Notes: generated from the letters alone by a model not told the origin. 56,002 nucleotides of DNA from JBHYGK01 sp051859045 (GCA_051859045.1 JBHYGK010000011.1:1-56002), one strand, 5' to 3'; positions 18,932 to 28,021 are shown, counted from the first letter of the stretch. Made by a program: numbers and translations.

Positions 18932-21900
18932 TCACAGGCGGACCTCGCCGGCGGCCGGGGACGGCGCGATGGCGCGCACGCCGAAGTCGAAGCGGACCGG
19001 CAGGCCGGGGGTCACGCGGCGCACGAGCGGATTGCGGGTGGTGATCACCGCGCCTTCCGGCAGCGAGGCCTCGTCGAGCTTCACGATGAGGTGGCGGCCG
19101 CGGGTGGCGGGGCCGCCGTCGAGGCCGACCAGGTGGTAGCGGCCGCGGGCGTCGGTGTGCATCACCAGGCCTTCGACGGTGGCCAGGCGCACGCCCGGCA
19201 GGCCGCGCTCGGCGATCGAGGTGTTGTGCACGCGCACCAGCACGCGCCAGCCCGAGGGCGAGGCCTCGACCACGCGCTCCACGCGCAGGGCCGGATCGGC
19301 TTCGCCGCGGGCGGCGGCGCCGTCGCGCTCGAGCGTGGTCGCGCCGTCGGCCGCCACGCGCAGCGCCAGGCCGTCGGCCGTGCGCAGCAGCAGCGGGCCA
19401 CGGGCCAGGGCCTCGTCGCCGACGTGCAGCACGTGCTCCACGACCGGCGCCTCGGCGGCGTCGTGGGCGCGGGCCGGCAGGTCGCCGAGCTCGGCGCGGT
19501 GGCCGGCGGCCTCGAGCACCAGGCCGCGGGCGTGGTTGGCGTCCTGCCAGCCGTCGCCGTCGCGGTCGTCGTAGACCGTGCCCAGCACCAGCGCGTCCTC
19601 GAGCAGCGCGTCGCCCTGCAGGGTCACGGTGGCGGTGGCCTCCTCGGACAGCGGGTCCGGGCCCAGCCAGGCGCGGGCGCGGTTGACCTGCTCGCCCGGG
19701 CCGGCGGCGGCGCCGACGCGCATCAGGTAGACCACCGTGGCGGTCTGGCCGACGTCGACGTCGATGCCGCCGATGCGGATCGGCGAGGCGCCCAGCAGGC
19801 TGCCGGCGCCGTCGGCGTCGGCCACCCGCAGCGACTCCGCGACCAGGCGGAAGCCGGCCGGCGGCGCGTCGAGGATCTCGACGCCGCGCAGGCGGGTGTT
19901 GCCGGTGTTGCGCACGGTGATGACGTAGCGCACCAGGTCGCCCTGGCGCACCAGGCGCGGGCTGGCCTGCTTGGCCACGACCACGCCGTCGTCCTGGGCG
20001 TAGTCCACGCGCACCACGGCGGGGTTCGACAGCTCGCCCTGGGTGTTGCGCACCACGTACTGCACCGGGGTCGGGTCGGCGGTGAAGCCGGGCTCCGGGG
20101 TGAAGGTGATCGCGCCGGTGGCCGGGTCGATCGACCACGTGCCCTCGCCCGGGACCACCAGCGACGCGCCCGGGGCCGGCGTGCCGAGGAAGCGCACGCT
20201 GCCCGGCACGAGGCCGCCGCCATTGTCGAGGTCGTTGGCCAGCGCCGGCACCGAGACCGGGCTGCCCGGGGTGGGCGAGGTGCCGGTGTCGTCGACGGCC
20301 ACCGGCGGGGCGATGGTGTCCTCGACCACGATGCGCACGATCGCCACGTCGCAGGCCGGGACCGGGGTCGCGTCGTCGCAGATCTCGTAGTTGAAGGTGT
20401 CCTCGCCGGAGAAGCCCGGCGCCGGGGTGTAGCGCACGGTGCCGTCGGGCAGCACGACCACGCTGCCGTTGACCGGCGGGGTGGTGATGCGCAGCGCGGG
20501 GGACAGGCTGCGGCCCGCGCCGGCGACGTCGTTGCCGCCGACCGCGATCACCACCGCGGTGTCCTGCGGGGTGCGGGCGATGTCGTCCACCGCCTGCACG
20601 CGGCCCGGCTCGGCCAGCAGGCGCAGCCAGGCGCGCGCGCAGACCGGGGTCGGGGTGGACGCATCGCAGACCTCGTACTCGAGCAGGTCGTTGGCCGGCG
20701 CGCCGGGGCCCGGGGTGTAGGTGATGCGGCCGTCCGGCAGCACCACCGCCGTGCCGAGGCCCGGCGGGGTGGTGATGCGGACGCTGCCCGGCACCAGCGG
20801 GGTGGCGCTGCCGCTGTCGTTGCCGAGCACGGCGACCGTCACCGGCAAGCCGTCGACGCGCGCGGCGTCGTCGTTGGCGATCACCACGGCCGGGCGCACG
20901 ACCAGGGTCGCGATGGCGCGGTCGCAGGCCGGGACCGGGGTGGAACGGTCGCAGACCTCGTACTCGAAGCTGTCCGGGCCGCTGTAGCCGGGCGCCGGGG
21001 TGTAGGTGGTGGTGCCGTCCGGGTTCACCACCAGCGTGCCGTGGGCCGGGCCGCGGATGACGCGCAGCGAGGCCGGGTCGAGCGGGCTGCCGGCGGTGGA
21101 GTCGTTGAGCAGCACGTCCACGCGCACGGGCTGGCCCGGGCCGGTGCTGGCCGCGTCGTCGGCGGCGATCACCGCGCCGGTGCCCGTGGCGGGCGCGGTG
21201 ACGACGATCGTGACCGTCGCGGTCGCGCAGCTCGGCGTGGGCACGCCGGCGTCGCAGACCTCGTAGTCCAGGGTCACGGTGCCGCTGAAGCCGGGCGCCG
21301 GGACGTAGCCGATCGTGCCGTCGGGGTTCACCACCGCGGTGCCGCTGGCCGGCGGCGTGGTGATGCGCACGCTGCCGGGCACCAGCGGGGCGCCGCTGCC
21401 GCTGTCGTTGCCGAGCACCGGCAGGGTCACCGGCGTGCCCGGGGTGGCGGCGGAGTCGTCGCGGGCGACGACCACGCCGGGCTCGACCTGCAGGCGCGCG
21501 ATCGCGCGGTCGCAGACCGGGGTCGGCACCGAGGCGTCGCAGATCTCGTACTCGATCTGGTCGGGGCCGGCGTAGTTCGGATCGGGGGTGTAGGTGACCG
21601 AGCCGTCCGCGTTGACCACCAGCTGGCCGTGGGCCGGCGGAGCGATCACGCGCAGCGTGGCGGGCACCAGGGCCGCGCCGCCCGGGGAGACGCCGTCGTT
21701 GTCGAGCAGCAGCAGGTTCACCGGGGTGTTCTGCGGGGTGCGGGCGGCATCGTCACGCGCGGTGACGGTGTTGGGCTCGACGGTCAGGGTCACCGTCGCG
21801 GTCACGCAGACCGCGGTCGGGGTGGAGGTGTCGCAGACCTCGTACTGGAACGTCACCGGGCCGGAGTAGCCCGGCGCCGGCACGAAGCCGATCGTGCCGT

Positions 21901-24900
21901 CCGGGTTCACCGTCGCGGTGCCGGTGCCCGGCGGCGTGGTGATGCGCACGGTGCTGGGATCCAGCGGCGCGCCCGGCGAGCTGTCGTTGCCCAGCACCGG
22001 GATCGTCACCGGCGTGTTCTGCGGCGTGGTCGCCACGTCCGGCGTCGCCACCGGCGCGTTGGCCTCGACCGTCAGGGTCACCGTCGCGGTCACGCAGACC
22101 GCGGTCGGGGTGGAGGTGTCGCAGACCTCGTACTGGAACGTCACCGGGCCGGAGTAGCCCGGCGCCGGCACGAAGCCGATCGTGCCGTCCGGGTTCACCG
22201 TCGCGGTGCCGGTGCCCGGCGGCGTGGTGATGCGCACGGTGCTGGGATCCAGCGGCGCGCCCGGCGAGCTGTCGTTGCCCAGCACCGGGATCGTCACCGG
22301 CGTGTTCTGCGGCGTGGTCGCCACGTCCGGCGTCGCCACCGGCGCGTTGGCCTCGACCGTCAGGGTCACCGTCGCGGTCACGCAGACCGCGGTCGGGGTG
22401 GAGGTGTCGCAGACCTCGTACTGGAACGTCACCGGGCCGGAGTAGCCCGGCGCCGGCACGAAGCCGATCGTGCCGTCCGGGTTCACCGTCGCGGTGCCGG
22501 TGCCCGGCGGCGTGGTGATGCGCACGGTGCTGGGATCCAGCGGCGCGCCCGGCGAGCTGTCGTTGCCCAGCACCGGGATCGTCACCGGCGTGTTCTGCGG
22601 CGTGGTCGCCACGTCCGGCGTCGCCACCGGCGCGTTGGCCTCGACCGTCAGGGTCACCGTCGCGGTCACGCAGACCGCGGTCGGGGTGGAGGTGTCGCAG
22701 ACCTCGTACTGGAACGTCACCGGGCCGGAGTAGCCCGGCGCCGGCACGAAGCCGATCGTGCCGTCCGGGTTCACCGTCGCGGTGCCGGTGCCCGGCGGCG
22801 TGGTGATGCGCACGGTGCTGGGATCCAGCGGCGCGCCCGGCGAGCTGTCGTTGCCCAGCACCGGGATCGTCACCGGCGTGTTCTGCGGCGTGGTCGCCAC
22901 GTCCGGCGTCGCCACCGGCGCGTTCGCGGGCACGGTGATGGTGACCGTCGCGCTGGCGCAGGCGGCCGGCGTGCCGACGTCGCAGACGGTGTAGGTGAAG
23001 CTGACCGGGCCGCCGTAGGTCGAGTCGGCGACGTAGGTCACGGTGCCGTCGGGATTCACGGTGGCGGTGCCCTGGCCGGGCGGGACGGTGATCGAGACGC
23101 TGCCGGGATCCAGCGCGAGGCCGCCGCTGCCCGGGGTGTCGTTGCCGAGCACCGGGATCACGACCGTGGCGCCCTGCCCGACCGTCAGCGCATCGGGGGT
23201 GGCCACCGGCGAGACGCGCACGGCGCCGCCGACGGTGCCGGTGTTGTTGGCGTCGTCGAGCGGATCCTCGAGGGGATGGGACACCGTGGCGGCGTTGGTG
23301 ATCGTGCCGCTGGCGCCGGCGTCGACGCTGGCGGTGAGCTCGATCGCCGGGAAGCTGGCGCCGGCGGCGAGGTCGTCGGCGCGGGTGCAGGTGACCGTGG
23401 CGCCGAGCGCGCAGGTCCAGCCGCTGCCGCTGGCGGCGGTGGCGACGAGGCCGGCCGGCAGGGTGTCGGTGACGGTGGTCGTGCCGCGCGCGGTGACCGT
23501 GCCGAGGTTGGACACCACCAGCGAGTAACGGGTGGTGCCGCCGGCGGCGAGCGCGTCGAGCTGGGTCTTGGCCATCGCCAGGTCGGGGCCGGCGACGGTG
23601 TCGCGGGTCGGCTGGTCGCCCGGGCGGGCCTGGTCGGCGTCGCTGGTGTCGGTGACGGTGTTGCCGAGGGTGGCCTGGACGTAGGTGACCTGGGCGCTGT
23701 TCTCGATCACGGTGCCGCCGGGGACGGCGTCGACGGTGACCTGGAAGCGCAGCTCGAAGGCCTCGCCCGGGGCGACGGAGCCGCCGGTGGAGGCGTTCGC
23801 GCCGGCGCCCAGCCGCGCCACGACGCGGTTGTTGCCGGCGTCGAACTCGGCCTGGTCGTCGCCCGCGGCGTCGGACTTCGCGCCGGCGTTGGCGCCCGCG
23901 GCGATCGACAGCGAGCCGGGCACGTAGGTGGTGCCGGCCGGGATCGCGTCGCGCAGCACCATCTGGGTGGCGATGTCGGTGCCGGTGTTGGTGGAGCGCA
24001 CGCGGAACTCGAGCACGTCGCCGGCCTCGAGCTCGCCGCCGTTGACGTCGACCGAGGACTTGACCAGGTCGGCCTTGATGTCGGGCATGAAGACGTCGGT
24101 GGCGACGGTGATCACGCCGGGGAAGTTGACGTCGCCGGAGTTGCCGCGCACGCGGACGTAGGCGCCGGTGGCGCTGTTGGGCAGCAGCACCTGCGGCTCG
24201 AACAGGTCGATGTCGACGCCGAGCAGGTTGGAGTAGGACGGCGTGCGGCCGGCGGTGAGGTTGACGCCGTAGGCCGAATGCGAGGAGTTCCAGATGTCGT
24301 CGACCGGGTTGGTCGCGTTGCTGATCGCGCTGAGGTTGGCGGCGTCCGGGCCGAACAGGAACGAGGGCGTGCCGGCCGACGCGTCGAGGATCGAGCGGTC
24401 GCCGTCGTAGGTGACCACGCCGACGGCGCTGTTGACCGGGCCGCTGGCCGGGGTCAGCAGGCCGGTGATCTGGATGTCGATCTGCGGGTTGGCGCCGTCC
24501 GCGAGCTGCAGGCCGTCGAACACCGACAGCGAGCGCAGCGCGCGGGTGGGATCGCGGTAGACCACCACCATCGTCCAGCCGCCCCAGGTGCCGCTGGCGG
24601 TGCTGGAGACGACGTTGGCGACGGTGTACTCGCCGTTGCCGCCCTCGAGCACCTCGAGGGTGATGTCGCGGAAGCCCTGGTAGCCGTTGCCGATGGCATC
24701 GAGCTGCTGGGCGGGCATCGCCTGGTAGCCGGCGACGGCGGGGGTGCGCAGCTGGACGCTGTCGCGGCCGGCGGCGCTCGAGCTGCCGCTCCAGTACAGG
24801 CCGGCCCACTCGACGGTGGCGCCGGCGGGCAGCGCGAGGGTCGCGGTGCTGGAGTTGAAGGTGCTGGCGTCGGCGTCCACATCGACGTTCGCCATCGTGA

Positions 24901-25153
24901 AGCTGTTGTTGCGGCCGGTGCCGCCGTTCTGCGCCGTGGTGCAGGCCGCGGTGCCCGGCGGGCAGTGCAGGCTGACGTTGCCGAGCAGCACGATGTCGCC
25001 GCGCGCGTTCAGCGGCGGCGCGGAGGCGGCCGGGAAGCGGCGCTCGAACGCGCGCTGGGCGTGGGCGTCGGGGACGACGGCCAGCAGCGCGAGGACGGAC
25101 ACGACGAGGGCGGCGCCCAGGCGGAGGGCGAGCGGAGCAGCGGACACGGACAT
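18932..25153 (-). CDS. Giant secreted repeat protein with DUF11 and Big_9-type Ig-like domains
   Basis: 2073-aa secreted protein. The signal peptide is MSVSAAPLALRLGAALVV... with cleavage near DAHAQ. An N-terminal globular region of about 330 residues (HCPPGTAAC, WAGLYWSG) is followed by DUF11-type domains (VLEFRVRSTNTGTDIATQMV, about 370-640). About eleven Ig-like repeats of roughly 95 residues (VATPDxxxTPQNTPVTIPVLGND, about 647-1714) come next, then another DUF11 domain (LVRYVITVRNTGNTRLRGVE). The C-terminal region has a carboxypeptidase-regulatory-like module (TDARGRYHLVGLDGG). Four consecutive repeats are practically identical. ATG 25153 has GGGA 7 nt upstream; ATG 25180 would add nine residues. 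The product is likely a long surface-exposed rod or adhesin working with the downstream barrel protein. Confidence 0.85.
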   Translation of the reverse strand: MSVSAAPLALRLGAALVVSVLALLAVVPDAHAQRAFERRFPAASAPPLNARGDIVLLGNVSLHCPPGTAACTTAQNGGTGRNNSFTMANVDVDADASTFNSSTATLALPAGATVEWAGLYWSGSSSAAGRDSVQLRTPAVAGYQAMPAQQLDAIGNGYQGFRDITLEVLEGGNGEYTVANVVSSTASGTWGGWTMVVVYRDPTRALRSLSVFDGLQLADGANPQIDIQITGLLTPASGPVNSAVGVVTYDGDRSILDASAGTPSFLFGPDAANLSAISNATNPVDDIWNSSHSAYGVNLTAGRTPSYSNLLGVDIDLFEPQVLLPNSATGAYVRVRGNSGDVNFPGVITVATDVFMPDIKADLVKSSVDVNGGELEAGDVLEFRVRSTNTGTDIATQMVLRDAIPAGTTYVPGSLSIAAGANAGAKSDAAGDDQAEFDAGNNRVVARLGAGANASTGGSVAPGEAFELRFQVTVDAVPGGTVIENSAQVTYVQATLGNTVTDTSDADQARPGDQPTRDTVAGPDLAMAKTQLDALAAGGTTRYSLVVSNLGTVTARGTTTVTDTLPAGLVATAASGSGWTCALGATVTCTRADDLAAGASFPAIELTASVDAGASGTITNAATVSHPLEDPLDDANNTGTVGGAVRVSPVATPDALTVGQGATVVIPVLGNDTPGSGGLALDPGSVSITVPPGQGTATVNPDGTVTYVADSTYGGPVSFTYTVCDVGTPAACASATVTITVPANAPVATPDVATTPQNTPVTIPVLGNDSSPGAPLDPSTVRITTPPGTGTATVNPDGTIGFVPAPGYSGPVTFQYEVCDTSTPTAVCVTATVTLTVEANAPVATPDVATTPQNTPVTIPVLGNDSSPGAPLDPSTVRITTPPGTGTATVNPDGTIGFVPAPGYSGPVTFQYEVCDTSTPTAVCVTATVTLTVEANAPVATPDVATTPQNTPVTIPVLGNDSSPGAPLDPSTVRITTPPGTGTATVNPDGTIGFVPAPGYSGPVTFQYEVCDTSTPTAVCVTATVTLTVEANAPVATPDVATTPQNTPVTIPVLGNDSSPGAPLDPSTVRITTPPGTGTATVNPDGTIGFVPAPGYSGPVTFQYEVCDTSTPTAVCVTATVTLTVEPNTVTARDDAARTPQNTPVNLLLLDNDGVSPGGAALVPATLRVIAPPAHGQLVVNADGSVTYTPDPNYAGPDQIEYEICDASVPTPVCDRAIARLQVEPGVVVARDDSAATPGTPVTLPVLGNDSGSGAPLVPGSVRITTPPASGTAVVNPDGTIGYVPAPGFSGTVTLDYEVCDAGVPTPSCATATVTIVVTAPATGTGAVIAADDAASTGPGQPVRVDVLLNDSTAGSPLDPASLRVIRGPAHGTLVVNPDGTTTYTPAPGYSGPDSFEYEVCDRSTPVPACDRAIATLVVRPAVVIANDDAARVDGLPVTVAVLGNDSGSATPLVPGSVRITTPPGLGTAVVLPDGRITYTPGPGAPANDLLEYEVCDASTPTPVCARAWLRLLAEPGRVQAVDDIARTPQDTAVVIAVGGNDVAGAGRSLSPALRITTPPVNGSVVVLPDGTVRYTPAPGFSGEDTFNYEICDDATPVPACDVAIVRIVVEDTIAPPVAVDDTGTSPTPGSPVSVPALANDLDNGGGLVPGSVRFLGTPAPGASLVVPGEGTWSIDPATGAITFTPEPGFTADPTPVQYVVRNTQGELSNPAVVRVDYAQDDGVVVAKQASPRLVRQGDLVRYVITVRNTGNTRLRGVEILDAPPAGFRLVAESLRVADADGAGSLLGASPIRIGGIDVDVGQTATVVYLMRVGAAAGPGEQVNRARAWLGPDPLSEEATATVTLQGDALLEDALVLGTVYDDRDGDGWQDANHARGLVLEAAGHRAELGDLPARAHDAAEAPVVEHVLHVGDEALARGPLLLRTADGLALRVAADGATTLERDGAAARGEADPALRVERVVEASPSGWRVLVRVHNTSIAERGLPGVRLATVEGLVMHTDARGRYHLVGLDGGPATRGRHLIVKLDEASLPEGAVITTRNPLVRRVTPGLPVRFDFGVRAIAPSPAAGEVRL
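21783..22924. repeat. Four tandem 288-bp repeats inside the giant repeat gene
   Basis: The unit starting GTCAGGGTCA recurs at 21783, 22071, 22359 and 22647, exactly 288 bp apart, and appears identical throughout. Identity stops near 22924, so there are about 3.97 copies. Each unit encodes one 96-residue Ig-like domain. Flanking domains of the same family are strongly diverged, so this block results from recent duplication or homogenisation. Confidence 0.97.
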
Positions 25154-25292
25154 GCGGCCATCCCGGCGCGTTGGCGCCATGGTGGTGGGACGGCAGGGTC
25201 GGGGCCGCGGGAAAGGAGGGGTGGGCGCGCGGGGCGTGGGCGCCGGGTGCAGCATCGCCCGGGCGGGGTCAGGGCCCGGGCAATGGGGGCGG

Positions 25293-25321
25293 AGTCTAGG
25301 GAAGCGTCAAGATCGCGTCAA
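25293..25321 (-). promoter_or_regulatory. Sigma-70-type promoter for the giant repeat gene
   Basis: On the minus strand TTGACG (25316-25321), a 17-bp spacer and TAGACT (25293-25298) form a good housekeeping promoter. The predicted start is near 25286, leaving a leader of about 130 nt. That leader begins with a perfect 8-bp hairpin (GCCCGGGC twice, at 25257-25264 and 25274-25281, 9-nt loop). Confidence 0.75.
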
Positions 25322-25342
25322 ACCACGACCGACGGACGACCG

Positions 25343-25945
25343 TCAGTCCCGACCGGCGGTCCAGCGCGCCGCGGCCAGGGCCTCGCAGGCCTCGATGACC
25401 CGCGCGGCCACGTCCGGCGCGCGGCTGCGGCTGGAGCGGGCCTCGTCGCGCAGCCGGGCCTGCGCCTCTTCGCGGGTCAGGCGGAAGCGCTCCATCAGGA
25501 TGCCGGTCGCCACGCTGACCTCCCGCCCCTGGTCGAGGGCACGGCTGAGCTGGTCGCCGGTCTCGCGCATCGCGCACCGCTCGGCGTGCCGGGCCAGGGC
25601 GGCGTCCACCGCGGCCACCAGCTGCGCCGGCGAGGCCGGCTTGACCAGGAAGCCCAGGCCGCCGAGGCGGCTGGCCTCGCGCACGGTGGCCTCGTCGCTG
25701 AAGGCCGAGAGGAACAGCAGGCCGGGGCCGTCCGGGCCGCCGATCTGCTCGGCCAGGCGCAGCCCGGAGTCGCGGGCGAGGCGGATGTCGAGCAGCGCGA
25801 GGTCGAAGCGCGTGGTGGCCACCGCGCGCATGGCCTCGGCGGCGGTCTCCACCGCCACGACCTCGTGGCCGGCGTCCTCCAGGCAGGCCCCCACGGTGGC
25901 CAGGATCAGGCGCTCGTCGTCGACCAGCAGCAGGCGGCTCGTCAT
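25343..25945 (-). CDS. ANTAR-domain response regulator
   Basis: 200-aa cytosolic regulator. The N-terminal receiver starts MTSRLLLVDDERLILATV, with the phospho-acceptor aspartate in DLALLDIRLARDSG and the lysine in GFLVKPASPAQ. The C-terminal half fits an ANTAR RNA-binding domain: a coiled helix (DQLSRALDQGREVSVATGIL) then MERFRLTREEAQARLRDEARS. ANTAR regulators such as NasR and EutV bind paired hairpins in leader RNA and prevent termination. The ATG overlaps the kinase stop by 4 nt (ATGA), so the two are translationally coupled partners. The next gene in the same direction is the giant repeat gene, whose promoter lies immediately beyond this gene. Confidence 0.9.
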   Translation of the reverse strand: MTSRLLLVDDERLILATVGACLEDAGHEVVAVETAAEAMRAVATTRFDLALLDIRLARDSGLRLAEQIGGPDGPGLLFLSAFSDEATVREASRLGGLGFLVKPASPAQLVAAVDAALARHAERCAMRETGDQLSRALDQGREVSVATGILMERFRLTREEAQARLRDEARSSRSRAPDVAARVIEACEALAAARWTAGRD

Positions 25946-27855
25946 GTCATGGGCTCCAGCGAGTAGGCGGGCGGCGGGGGCCCGGGAGGGAAGACGTCGA
26001 CCAGCGGGCCGGTGTCGAGCCACAGCGTGGCCTCGATGATGCCCGGCGCGACGCAGGCCAGCGCGACGCCGGCGCGCTTGGGCGGCAGCAGCGCGCGGAC
26101 CAGGCGCAGGCCCTGGCCGCCCGCGCGCTCGGCCACCGGCTGGCCGGGCGCGATCGCCCCCGCGACCGGGTTGCGGACCACCAGCACCACGCGCGCCGGC
26201 GAGCGCTCGCCGCGCAGGGTGATCCGCGAGCCGGGCGTGCGGTGCTTGGCGGCATTGGTCAGCAGCTCGTTGATCACCAGCGCCACCGGGACCGCGTCGG
26301 CGTCGGCGACCGCGACGTCGCCGAGCTCGACCAGGCCGTCGACGAGGTCGATGTCGACCGCGCGCACCTCCTGCACCGACAGCGCGATCCGCGAGACGAG
26401 GTCGGCCAGCGGCGCGGGGCCCTCGCTGGTGGTCGCCGACAGCCCGTAGACCGAGGCGATGGCGAGCACCTGGTCGGCCGCGCCCTCGAGCACGCCGGCC
26501 ACCCGCGCGGGATCGGTGAGCAGGCCCAGCGGTCGGCGCAGCAGGCCGGCGACGCCCTGCAGGTGGTTCTTGATGCGGTGGTGCAGCTCGCGCACCAGCG
26601 CGTCGCGCTGCACCCGCACCGCCTCGATGCGCTCGGCCTCGCGGCGCACCCGCGGGGCCATGTCGACCAGCGTGACCAGGCCGGCCAGGCCCTCGGCGTC
26701 GCCGAAGTCCAGCCGCGCGCGGGCCGCGCCGACGTGCAGCTGCCGGCCCATCGAGGCCGGCAGCATCAGCTCGGTGCGCTCGGCGAACTCCTCGTCGGGC
26801 AGGTCGAGCACGCCCGGCAGGATCCGCTGCACCGGCTGCCCGATCACGTCGCCGGGGCCCCAGCCGAGCAGCGCCGATGCCGACTCCGACCAGAAATGGA
26901 TGCTGCCGTCGTGGCGCCAGCCGATCGTGGCCACCGGCGAGCGCGCCAGCAGGCGCTCCAGGCGCAGCGTGGCCTCGCGCGAGCGCAGGTCGGCGCGCTT
27001 GCGCGCCGCGTAGGCGCTGGCGACCAGCAGCGGGGCCATCACCATCGTGATGGCGTAGATGCCGGCCTCGGTGGGGGTGAGCACCGCCGCCCCGGGCTGG
27101 CCCTCGAACGCCAGCCGCAGCGCGACGGGCACCAGCGCGGCCAGGCCGCACAGCACCGTCAACGCGAACAGCGGCAGCACGAAGGCCGCGTACAGCAGCG
27201 GCAGCACCGGCAGGATGAAGCCGCCGGGCAGGCGCAGGTAGGCCAGCACCGCGACGAACACCGTGAGCGCGAGCAGCACCAGCACCTTCAGCCACAGCCG
27301 GGCGCCGTACTCGCGCAGCGGCCGGCCGTGGCCCCAGGCCAGCAGCGCGGGCAGCAGCGCGACCATCCCCAGCGCGTCGCTGGACCACCAGCGCCCGAAC
27401 GCCAGCCACGCCGCATCGAACGCACTGCCAGGCTGCATGAGCGCGGCCACCAGGCCGCCGAGCGCCGGGCCCACGACGCAGGCGACGACCATCAGGCGGG
27501 TGGCGTCGAGCGGCTCGGCGAAGCCCTGCGGCTGCAGGCCGAGGCGGCGGGCGACCAGCGCGCTGGCGAGGGTGCCGAGGCCGTTGGCCAGCGCATAGGC
27601 GGCGGCCACCGCGGCGGGGGCGCCGTTGAGCAGGTTGGCGAGGAGGGCGGCGACGAGCCCGGCGAGCAGCCAGACGGCGGTGCCCGAGGGGCGCCGCAGC
27701 ATCAGGCCGAGCAGGAGGGCGTTGGGCAGCCAGACGATCGCGAGGATGTCGTCGTCGGAGGCGAGGCTGGGCCACGCGAGCGCGACGTAGGCGAGGCCGG
27801 CGATGAGCCCGTCCCTGGCCTGGCGACGGCGGATGGCGCGGACGGCCTCGGACAC
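25942..27855 (-). CDS. MASE1-PAS-HisKA_2 sensor histidine kinase
   Basis: 637-aa membrane kinase. The N-terminal half has about eight hydrophobic helices beginning LAYVALAWPSLASDDD and ILAIVWLPNALLLGLML, the hallmark of a MASE1 sensor. A PAS domain follows (SPVATIGWRHDGSIHFWSES). The HisKA_2 phospho-acceptor motif is LVRELHHRIKNHLQGVAGLL and the ATPase N box is LVINELLTNAAKH. HisKA_2 kinases commonly pair with ANTAR regulators, as here. The only sensible start is GTG at 27855, just after the tRNA gene. Upstream codons in the same frame run through the tRNA and are not coding. The signal sensed is unknown. Confidence 0.88.
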   Translation of the reverse strand: MSEAVRAIRRRQARDGLIAGLAYVALAWPSLASDDDILAIVWLPNALLLGLMLRRPSGTAVWLLAGLVAALLANLLNGAPAAVAAAYALANGLGTLASALVARRLGLQPQGFAEPLDATRLMVVACVVGPALGGLVAALMQPGSAFDAAWLAFGRWWSSDALGMVALLPALLAWGHGRPLREYGARLWLKVLVLLALTVFVAVLAYLRLPGGFILPVLPLLYAAFVLPLFALTVLCGLAALVPVALRLAFEGQPGAAVLTPTEAGIYAITMVMAPLLVASAYAARKRADLRSREATLRLERLLARSPVATIGWRHDGSIHFWSESASALLGWGPGDVIGQPVQRILPGVLDLPDEEFAERTELMLPASMGRQLHVGAARARLDFGDAEGLAGLVTLVDMAPRVRREAERIEAVRVQRDALVRELHHRIKNHLQGVAGLLRRPLGLLTDPARVAGVLEGAADQVLAIASVYGLSATTSEGPAPLADLVSRIALSVQEVRAVDIDLVDGLVELGDVAVADADAVPVALVINELLTNAAKHRTPGSRITLRGERSPARVVLVVRNPVAGAIAPGQPVAERAGGQGLRLVRALLPPKRAGVALACVAPGIIEATLWLDTGPLVDVFPPGPPPPAYSLEPMT

Positions 27856-27872
27856 GGGCGGGACTCGGTGCG

Positions 27873-27946
27873 TGGAGCGGGTGATGGGAATCGAACCCAC
27901 GTTCACAGCTTGGGAAGCTGTTGTCTTACCATTAGACGACACCCGC
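27873..27946 (-). tRNA. tRNA-Gly(CCC)
   Basis: 74-nt cloverleaf on the minus strand. The acceptor stem is GCGGGTG/CACCCGC with discriminator T and an encoded CCA. The D arm contains TAATGGTA. The anticodon stem ACAGC/GCTGT holds loop TTCCCAA (anticodon CCC, glycine GGG codons). The T arm is GTGGG-TTCGATT-CCCAT. It is followed 17 nt later by the start codon of the sensor kinase with no terminator between. Confidence 0.97.
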
Positions 27947-27955
27947 GGCGCGGCG

Positions 27956-27985
27956 ATTATGCAGGCCGCGGCGCATGACCCGCAA
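27956..27985 (-). promoter_or_regulatory. Candidate promoter of tRNA-Gly
   Basis: On the minus strand TTGCGG (27980-27985), an 18-bp spacer and CATAAT (27956-27961) lie 10 nt before the tRNA 5' end. This is the only promoter-like sequence near the tRNA. Confidence 0.5.
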
Positions 27986-28021
27986 CGCACGCCCCCCGCC
28001 CCGCAACGCACGCCCCCCGCC
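27981..28021. repeat. 21-bp tandem direct repeat upstream of thiS
   Basis: CGCAACGCACGCCCCCCGCC occurs at 27981-28000 and again at 28002-28021, separated by one base. It lies between the tRNA promoter and the thiS start. No function is evident. Confidence 0.8.

Noticed and set aside
21783..22924. CRISPR-like array from regularly spaced repeats
   Set aside because: The 288-bp units are contiguous, in frame and code for Ig-like domains, with no spacer/repeat alternation.
19091..25966. A 2291-codon open frame on the plus strand opposite the giant repeat gene
   Set aside because: It is antisense to a gene with signal peptide, promoter and recognisable domains. Its translation is low-complexity Arg/Gly/His/Ala, as expected from the third-position GC bias of the real gene.
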